Positions 58,660 through 64,000 of a stretch of 64,000 nt of DNA are shown in pieces. The stretch lies in NCBI RefSeq assembly GCF_013315815.1, contig NZ_CP046051.1, forward strand, positions 1,240,001 through 1,304,000, in the 5' to 3' direction. The DNA comes from Caproicibacterium lactatifermentans. GTDB lineage: Bacteria; Bacillota; Clostridia; Oscillospirales; Acutalibacteraceae. The position numbers and the translations under genes are program-made. The notes beneath the pieces were generated by a model that saw only the letters and a program-made list of their open reading frames with translations, was not told the origin of the DNA and searched no databases. The stretch's first letter is position 1, and the number at the start of each line of letters is the position of its first letter.

Positions 58660-59192
58660 AACGGCTTTTTATTGTTGTCGATTTCCAAAATGATTTTGTA
58701 ACAGGCACGCTTGGTTTTCCCGGTGCGGAACAGCTGGAAGCGCCTATCTGCCAAAAGATTGAAGCGTACCGTACTGCCGGGCAGGACGTTATTTATACTA
58801 TGGATACACACACAGATTCTTACCTGCAGACCGCGGAAGGGTACGCACTGCCGATAGTCCACTGTGTCAAAGGCACACCCGGGTGGGAATTGTATGGCCG
58901 CACTGCAAAGCTGCTGCAGGGCTGCCGAAGATTTGAAAAGCCATGCTTTGGCTGTGCGGACCTTATCCCCTTTCTTCAGGAAAAGCAATATGATGAGGTG
59001 GAACTTGGGGGCCTAGTCAGCAACATTTGTGTTCTTTCTAATGCGGTCCTTGCAAAAGCCGCCTTGCCGGAAGCCACCGTTTTTGTGGATGCTTCCTGTA
59101 CTGCCGCAGCAGACGCCCGTCAAAATGTAGAAGCTCTTCACTGCATGGAAGGAATGCAAATACATATCGTGGGGGATTCCTATGAACATTAA
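58656..59192 (+). CDS. Isochorismatase-family cysteine hydrolase
   Basis: A 178-residue alpha/beta hydrolase of the nicotinamidase/isochorismatase type. It shows the catalytic Asp in FIVVDFQNDFVTG, YTMDTHTDSYLQT, HCVKGTPGWELY, and the Cys nucleophile segment ELGGLVSNICVLSNAVLA. Nicotinamidase (NAD salvage) is a plausible activity but the metal-site pattern is not certain. It is coupled to nth (4-base overlap) and overlaps the next HAD gene by 11 bases. Confidence 0.85.
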   Translation: MKRLFIVVDFQNDFVTGTLGFPGAEQLEAPICQKIEAYRTAGQDVIYTMDTHTDSYLQTAEGYALPIVHCVKGTPGWELYGRTAKLLQGCRRFEKPCFGCADLIPFLQEKQYDEVELGGLVSNICVLSNAVLAKAALPEATVFVDASCTAAADARQNVEALHCMEGMQIHIVGDSYEH

Positions 59193-60009
59193 GTTACTGG
59201 CAATTGATATGGATGGCACCACACTGAACAGCAAAAACACACTTTCCGCCGAAAACCAGGCCGCACTGGAATGCGCCATTCAGTCGGGCGTTTACGTTGT
59301 CCCCACAACTGGGCGGCAGTACTCCGGCCTGCCGCCGGAACTGCAGAAAGTACACGGCATTCGTTACTGCCTTTGCAGCAACGGCGCCGTGGTTTATGAC
59401 TGCTTACAAAAAAAGGTATTGTATCAGGATTTGATGGACTGCAGCCTTGCTTTGCGTGTACTGGATGAACTAAGTTGCTATCCCGACGTATCTTGTGACG
59501 TATATATCGGCGGAAAAGCGTACACCACAATCGAGCATTATCAGGACCCGATGAAATACGGCATTAGTCCCGTTCATTTAAAGAGCTTTCTCGATTCCCG
59601 CACACCAGTCCCCGACCTGCAGCAGTTTGTCCGCAGCCAGCATCTGCGTCCGGAAAAAGTTTTTTCTATTTTCCAGGAAATGCAGGAATGCCGCCACTGC
59701 TGGGACCAGTTCTGCACATGGCCGGAGCTGGCTGTGACCACTTCACTGGAAAACGTGATAGAGCTTACCAGCGCGACCGCCACTAAGGGAAATGGTCTGC
59801 AGGTGCTGGCCGGTCTGCTGCATATCCCGCAGGAAGCGGTCATGGCAGTCGGCGACGGACACAATGATATTACAATGTTGGATTGGGCCGGCACAAGTGT
59901 TGCCATGGGAAACGCCAACGCGCAGATTCGGCAGCATGCTGCTTTCGTAACGGACGACTGTGACCATGACGGGCTGGCGAAAGCAGTCAGGCGCTTTATT
60001 TCTCTTTAG
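59182..60009 (+). CDS. Cof-type HAD-IIB phosphatase
   Basis: A 275-residue sugar-phosphate or flavin phosphatase of the Cof group. HAD motif I is LLAIDMDGTTLNSKN, motif II is VVPTTGRQYSGLPP, and motif IV is AVGDGHNDITMLDWAG. A cap domain lies between. Substrate is unknown; family members dephosphorylate sugar phosphates, PLP or FMN. It overlaps the isochorismatase-like gene by 11 bases and ends the nth operon. Confidence 0.93.
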   Translation: MNIKLLAIDMDGTTLNSKNTLSAENQAALECAIQSGVYVVPTTGRQYSGLPPELQKVHGIRYCLCSNGAVVYDCLQKKVLYQDLMDCSLALRVLDELSCYPDVSCDVYIGGKAYTTIEHYQDPMKYGISPVHLKSFLDSRTPVPDLQQFVRSQHLRPEKVFSIFQEMQECRHCWDQFCTWPELAVTTSLENVIELTSATATKGNGLQVLAGLLHIPQEAVMAVGDGHNDITMLDWAGTSVAMGNANAQIRQHAAFVTDDCDHDGLAKAVRRFISL

Positions 60010-60041
60010 TTTTTTGCTGGTCGCAATTTTTGTAAAATCCC

Positions 60042-60070
60042 TTGACAAGATACCAATAGTATGCAATAAT
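60042..60070 (+). promoter_or_regulatory. Promoter of the tRNA-Ala gene
   Basis: TTGACA and AATAAT are 17 nt apart, ending 16 bases before the tRNA. Confidence 0.8.
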
Positions 60071-60086
60071 ATAGCTTGTTGCATTT

Positions 60087-60162
60087 GGGGCATTAGCTCA
60101 GCTGGGAGAGCGCAAGGTTCGCAATCTTGAGGTCAGGGGTTCGATTCCCCTATGCTCCACCA
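60087..60162 (+). tRNA. tRNA-Ala (anticodon CGC)
   Basis: A complete 76-nt cloverleaf including encoded CCA. The acceptor GGGGCAT pairs with ATGCTCC, D stem GCTC/GAGC, anticodon stem CAAGG/TCTTG with loop TTCGCAA, T arm AGGGG/CCCCT with TTCGATT. It is very similar in acceptor, D arm and 3' end to the tRNA-Ala(GGC) fragment at 19918. Confidence 0.96.
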
Positions 60163-60172
60163 AAGCGATAAG

Positions 60173-60220
60173 CCGCATGGTTAAGCCGTTTTTCATGGTT
60201 TTTCCGTGCGGTTGTTTTTT
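60173..60220 (+). terminator. Terminator of the tRNA-Ala gene
   Basis: CCGCATGG pairs with CCGTGCGG (one G-U pair), followed by TTGTTTTTT. The next 200 bases (60221-60430) hold no gene; a short near-repeat GTTTTGACTACA/GTTTGACTAC occurs at ~60231-60255. Confidence 0.65.
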
Positions 60221-60430
60221 ACCCGTTTTGAGTTTTGACTACAGTTTGACTACTTTTCAAATAAAAATGCTCTCGGCAGGCAGCCCTTTGCTTGGTCTCG
60301 GCGACGTCGGCTCTATGTATGCCCTCTTTATCATAGCATAATTTTTTATTGCGCTGTTTCTGATTGCTGCATATTCTATAATGACCCATGCGTTTAACGT
60401 AGCAGCAACCAAATGTGATAAGGAGGTTCT

Positions 60431-60973
60431 ATGAATACCTGTTGCAGTCAGAAAAATTTGACACTTGTCTTTCGTGACCTATGGACACAGCACGTTATAT
60501 GGACGAGGCTATTTATCATTAGTACGTTGTCCGAATTAAATGACCTAAAATATGTGACCAACCGCCTTTTGCGCAATCCAAACGATTTTGCCAAGGTTCT
60601 ATGTCAATATTACGGCAGGCAAAAGGCAAAGAAATTTCAGGACCTATTGACAGAGCACCTTATGATTGGGTCAAAGCTCGTCAACGCCGCAAAGGACGGC
60701 AAAACGGACCTTGCGGACGATGCGCGAAAGAAATGGTATGTCAATGCAGGTGAGATCGCCTGCTTTCTTGCCAGCATTAACTGTTTCTGGTCACAAGAAA
60801 AATGGGAAGAAATGCTGCACTGCCATTTGAAAATGATCGAAGCAGAAACAAACTATCGTATTGACGGCCTCTACGAAAAAGATATTGCGGAATTTGATGA
60901 TATCAGTGCACAGGCCCTGCAAATGGGTGACTATATGGCCATGGGAATGATGAAACAATTCTATAGGCCCTAA
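60431..60973 (+). CDS. Uncharacterised protein of the family often mislabelled acetylglutamate kinase
   Basis: A 180-residue, mostly alpha-helical protein without membrane segments. It contains DLWTQHVIWTRLFIISTLSE, then FAKVLCQYYGRQKAKKFQDL, LLTEHLMIGSKLVNAAKDG and EIACFLASINCFWSQEKW. Two internal halves look alike, like a tandem four-helix bundle. In databases such proteins are frequently called acetylglutamate kinase, but the sequence has no amino-acid-kinase features and is far too short. Function unknown. AAGGAGG precedes the ATG. It stands alone after the tRNA. Confidence 0.8.
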   Translation: MNTCCSQKNLTLVFRDLWTQHVIWTRLFIISTLSELNDLKYVTNRLLRNPNDFAKVLCQYYGRQKAKKFQDLLTEHLMIGSKLVNAAKDGKTDLADDARKKWYVNAGEIACFLASINCFWSQEKWEEMLHCHLKMIEAETNYRIDGLYEKDIAEFDDISAQALQMGDYMAMGMMKQFYRP

Positions 60974-61151
60974 AGAGAAAGGCGGAGCCAACCACTCTGC
61001 CTTTTATATTTATTTCGTTATAAAGTTTTTCGTTCCGAAACACTCTTTCCGCTATATGGCCTGCATCCGCATTTTCTGCTCCGCTGGCGGTATATCCCCC
61101 CATCCGAATGGAACAATAGAAAAGTCTCATGCAGAAAACTCCTGTCAGAGA

Positions 61152-61180
61152 TTGACAAAAGGCCATACAGCTGATAGAAT
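61152..61180 (+). promoter_or_regulatory. Promoter of the Mn riboswitch-ATPase transcript
   Basis: TTGACA and TAGAAT are 17 nt apart and sit immediately before the riboswitch. It is nearly the same pair of boxes as the NiCo leader promoter at 1935-1963. Confidence 0.82.
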
Positions 61181-61187
61181 AGCTGTG

Positions 61188-61310
61188 TAATGAGGGAGTA
61201 GTTTACACGCATCAGCCGATGCGTGCGCCAAGTCAACATACATGGCCAAAATGGTCTGGCTTGCCCTGATAAACGAGACTCATGCCTGGTTTGCTACCAA
61301 CGCATGAGTC
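61188..61310 (+). ncRNA. yybP-ykoY Mn2+ riboswitch
   Basis: The leader shows the class hallmarks in order: GAGGGAGTAG near the 5' end, a GCATC/GATGC hairpin, GTCAACA, a central stem (TGGCC/GGTC region), and GCCTGGTTTGCTACCAACGC at the 3' side. In this class two loops dock to bind one Mn2+ and turn on exporters. The 3' part is shared with the terminator hairpin. It precedes a P-type ATPase, a known target type for this riboswitch. Confidence 0.82.
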
Positions 61311-61320
61311 TTGTTTTTTT
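61277..61320 (+). terminator. Terminator (expression platform) of the Mn riboswitch
   Basis: GACTCATGC (61277-61285) pairs with GCATGAGTC (61302-61310), followed by TTGTTTTTTT. Mn2+ binding would prevent its formation. Confidence 0.85.
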
Positions 61321-61346
61321 GTCTATATTTTATAAGGAGGATCTAT

Positions 61347-63983
61347 ATGAGATTCTATCTGGAAAACAAGGATTCCGTCCTACAGAAGTGCAAAAGCACA
61401 TCGAAAGGCCTTTCCTCGGAGGAAGCCGCCGCACGGCTGGAACGAAACGGAAAAAATAAGCTGGCAGAGGAAAACCGTGTGCCATTGTGGAAGCGGCTGT
61501 TGGCACAGCTGAGTGACCCGATGACCATTATTCTGCTTGTCGCAGCAATCCTATCCGGCGTGACAGCCGCTTATTCGGGCGAATCCTACGCGGATGTATT
61601 CATTATTCTGTTTGTCGTAATTGTCAACGCTATATTGGGTGTATTACAGGAAAGCAAAGCGGAAAAAGCGATGGAAGCGCTGAAAAAGATGACTGCGGCG
61701 ACCTCCAAAGTTTACAGAAACGGAGAAATCACATCTGTAAAGAGCGAAGACCTTGCCGTTGGCGATGTGGTCCTTCTGGAGGCCGGCGACTCTGTCCCCG
61801 CCGACTGCCGTGTTCTGGAAAGCGTCAGCATGAAGGCAGAGGAGTCTTCCCTGACCGGCGAATCAGTGCCGGTTGAAAAAGCGACGGACGCGCTTCCTTT
61901 AAACGGTCAAAAAGACATTTCGCTTGGCGACCGGACCAATATGGTCTTTATGGGTAGCACCATCGTCTACGGACGCGGCAAAGCGGTAGTCACCGCCGTT
62001 GGCATGGACACAGAAATGGGCAAAATTGCCTCGGTCCTTGTCAACGCCAAGCATAACCTGACGCCGCTGCAGATTAAGATGAAGCAGCTCAGCAAAATCC
62101 TGACATGGCTGGTTATCGGTATCTGTGCCGTGATTTTCGTTTTCAGCCTGATACGTTCCGGAAACTTCAGCGAAAAATCTATCATTAACGTCTTTATGAT
62201 TGCGATTAGCCTGGCTGTTGCTGCCATTCCGGAAGGTCTGGCCGCTGTGGTCACCATTGTGCTTTCCATCGGCGTTTCTAATATGTCAAAACGCAATGCC
62301 ATTATCCGCCGCTTAACCGCTGTGGAAACACTGGGCTGCGCGCAGGTCATCTGCACGGATAAAACCGGAACGCTTACCCAAAACCGCATGACCGTTGTGG
62401 ACCATTTTACGGACAGTGAAAGTGTGCTTGCTACGGCGCTGGCACTGTGCAGTGACTCCCGCCTTGGTCACGATGGAAAAGCCGTAGGTGAACCGACAGA
62501 AAATGCGCTGGTCAACTACGCGACCTCTCTCGGCCTGAAAAAGAATGAACTGGAAGAAAGCGCACCGCGTGTAGGTGAAATTCCGTTTGACTCTGGCAGA
62601 AAAATGATGTCTACCGTACACCCCACGCAGGAAGGCTTCATTCAGTATACAAAAGGTGCACCGGACGTTATTTTGAAACACTGCACCTGTGTTTACAAAG
62701 GCGGCCGTGAAATTCCCCTGACACCGGAAATGCGCAGCCAGATTCTAGGCGAAAATAAGCGCATGGCAGATAAGGCGCTGCGTGTGCTAGGTTCGGCATT
62801 CCGCAGGTATAGCACCAAACCAAGTTCTTACAAATCCAGTGATATGGAAGAAAAGCTTACTTTTATTGGCCTTGTCGGTATGATTGACCCTGTCCGTCCA
62901 GAAGTGGAAGCTGCTGTAAACGAATGCCGGGGCGCTGGCATCCGTGTTAACATGATTACCGGTGACCACAAGGACACCGCCGCGGCGATTGCCTCTCAGC
63001 TGGGCATTTTGAAGGACCCTTCCCAGGCCATTACCGGTGCTGAACTGGACGACCTAAGTGATGAAAAGCTGGAAAAGAACGTTGATAAATATACGGTATT
63101 CGCACGAGTTCAGCCGGAACATAAAGTTCGTATTGTCAACGCATGGAAAAAACGCGGCATGATTACCGCCATGACCGGTGACGGCGTCAATGATGCGCCC
63201 GCTATTAAGAGCGCCGACATCGGCGTTGGTATGGGCATCACCGGCACGGACGTAACTAAAAACGTCGCGGATATGATTCTGGCAGACGACAACTTCGCAA
63301 CTATTGTTTCTGCTGTAGAAGAAGGCCGCCGCGTTTACGATAATATCCGCAAAGCTATTCAGTTCCTATTAAGCTCCAACATAAGTGAAGTTATCTCCAT
63401 CTTTGTAGCCACCATGATTGGCTTCACGATTTTGAAGCCTGCCCACCTTTTGTGGATTAACCTAATTACCGACTGCTTCCCCGCGCTGGCTCTTGGCTTG
63501 GAAAAGAAAGAGAATGGCTTAATGAGCCGCAGTCCGCGGAACCCCAAAGAAGGATTTTTCGCGCGCGGTATGGGCGCCGACCTGATTTATCAGGGCGTTT
63601 TAATTTCCATTGTGACACTGGTGTCTTACTTTGTCGGCCATTTTATGGAACACGGTGTATGGGAGATTGCGGAAAGCCCGGACGGTATGACCATGGCGTT
63701 CCTGACACTGTCTATGGCTGAAATTTTCCACTCCTTTAATATGCGCTCGCAGCGCAACTCTATTTTCAGCCTGCACTGTCAGAACAAAGCCCTGCTTGGA
63801 GCTATGCTTGGCTCCCTGGTACTGACTTCCGTTGTTATCTTTGTTCCGCCGTTGGCAAACGCTTTTGGCTTCATGAAAATTTCCGCCGAAGAATACTTCA
63901 CAGCTATGCTGCTGGCGTTCTCGGTCATTCCGGTTGTTGAAATCGTAAAGTTTTTCCAGCGGAAACTGGAACGCCGCAGATAA
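61347..63983 (+). CDS. P-type cation ATPase, PacL/Ca2+-ATPase type, probable Mn2+ (or Ca2+) exporter
   Basis: A full-length 878-residue P2-type ATPase. The N-terminal cation domain (GLSSEEAAARLERNGKNKL) is followed by helices 1-2, the actuator motif ESSLTGES, the membrane motif IPEGLAAVV (usual PEGLP has Ala for Pro), DKTGT with catalytic Asp338, GDGVND in the hinge, and six C-terminal helices including LLWINLITDCFPALALG. ATG 61347 follows AAGGAGG; codons back to 61311 lie in the terminator and are not coding. The upstream Mn2+ riboswitch makes Mn2+ efflux the best guess, as for L. lactis YoaB. Confidence 0.93.
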   Translation: MRFYLENKDSVLQKCKSTSKGLSSEEAAARLERNGKNKLAEENRVPLWKRLLAQLSDPMTIILLVAAILSGVTAAYSGESYADVFIILFVVIVNAILGVLQESKAEKAMEALKKMTAATSKVYRNGEITSVKSEDLAVGDVVLLEAGDSVPADCRVLESVSMKAEESSLTGESVPVEKATDALPLNGQKDISLGDRTNMVFMGSTIVYGRGKAVVTAVGMDTEMGKIASVLVNAKHNLTPLQIKMKQLSKILTWLVIGICAVIFVFSLIRSGNFSEKSIINVFMIAISLAVAAIPEGLAAVVTIVLSIGVSNMSKRNAIIRRLTAVETLGCAQVICTDKTGTLTQNRMTVVDHFTDSESVLATALALCSDSRLGHDGKAVGEPTENALVNYATSLGLKKNELEESAPRVGEIPFDSGRKMMSTVHPTQEGFIQYTKGAPDVILKHCTCVYKGGREIPLTPEMRSQILGENKRMADKALRVLGSAFRRYSTKPSSYKSSDMEEKLTFIGLVGMIDPVRPEVEAAVNECRGAGIRVNMITGDHKDTAAAIASQLGILKDPSQAITGAELDDLSDEKLEKNVDKYTVFARVQPEHKVRIVNAWKKRGMITAMTGDGVNDAPAIKSADIGVGMGITGTDVTKNVADMILADDNFATIVSAVEEGRRVYDNIRKAIQFLLSSNISEVISIFVATMIGFTILKPAHLLWINLITDCFPALALGLEKKENGLMSRSPRNPKEGFFARGMGADLIYQGVLISIVTLVSYFVGHFMEHGVWEIAESPDGMTMAFLTLSMAEIFHSFNMRSQRNSIFSLHCQNKALLGAMLGSLVLTSVVIFVPPLANAFGFMKISAEEYFTAMLLAFSVIPVVEIVKFFQRKLERRR

Positions 63984-64000
63984 GCGCTCTTTCCGCATAA

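Noticed and set aside
61311..61346. Extra N-terminal codons of the Mn-linked ATPase
   Set aside because: They are encoded in the terminator's T run; AAGGAGG places the start at 61347.

Overview
The window reads as a chromosomal segment of a spore-forming, low-to-mid-GC Clostridia (Firmicutes). An Oscillospirales or Ruminococcaceae-like lineage is my best guess but is not proven. The basis is an alpha/beta-type SASP gene, a BofC-like protein, the DivIVA/SepF/YlmH division cluster next to ileS-lspA-rluD, a miaB-ylbF-mutS-mutL-miaA cluster, a split transketolase, a rubredoxin fusion, and T-rich hairpin terminators throughout.

Bases 1-19,976 look like an accessory island. Its right edge is a 59-nt 3' fragment of a tRNA-Ala(GGC) gene lying directly behind a large serine recombinase. 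The island has three blocks. (a) 1-6.3 kb is GC-rich and concerns metals and transport: a P-type ATPase (N-terminal part only) behind a NiCo riboswitch, a DedA protein, a helix-turn-helix protein, an MFS permease and a FetAB-type exporter. (b) 6.4-15.5 kb is an arsenic cassette beginning beside a decapitated merR. It holds a MarR regulator with arsM and an arsN-like acetyltransferase; a Cys-rich C_GCAxxG_C_C protein; arsR with a CoA-disulfide reductase/rhodanese; and a second arsR with acr3, arsD and a two-domain arsA. Together these would sense, methylate, acetylate and export trivalent or organic arsenic. (c) 15.5-20 kb is the mobile-element core: a hairpin-rich non-coding block (possible oriT), a c-di-GMP-I riboswitch with only a tiny ORF behind it, a sigma-like HTH protein, a highly folded ~370-nt non-coding region, a serine-recombinase-like protein without its catalytic residues, a 51-aa protein, and the intact large serine recombinase.

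Bases 20.1-36.7 kb are a long minus-strand housekeeping block (miaB to comEA) joining mismatch repair, tRNA modification, cell division and lipoprotein/RNA maturation. 36.9-40.3 kb is hom-thrB-lysC. 40.5-49.5 kb holds a class A PBP, sporulation genes, a CapD/FlaA1-like sugar-nucleotide enzyme, a Crp/Fnr regulator, EF-P, AroQ, YqeG and ribosomal protein S21. 49.9-60 kb holds a thiS remnant, a CNNM/CorC protein, a glycosyltransferase, split transketolase, a flavin reductase-rubredoxin, RarA, GlyA, Nth and two small hydrolases. The end carries an intact tRNA-Ala(CGC), a family often mislabelled acetylglutamate kinase, and a P-type ATPase behind a yybP-ykoY (Mn2+) riboswitch.

The most notable points are two P-type ATPases under two different metal riboswitches, an orphaned c-di-GMP riboswitch, a structured RNA candidate paired with a catalytically dead recombinase, and the split tRNA-Ala. 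No CRISPR array and no IS transposase gene were seen.
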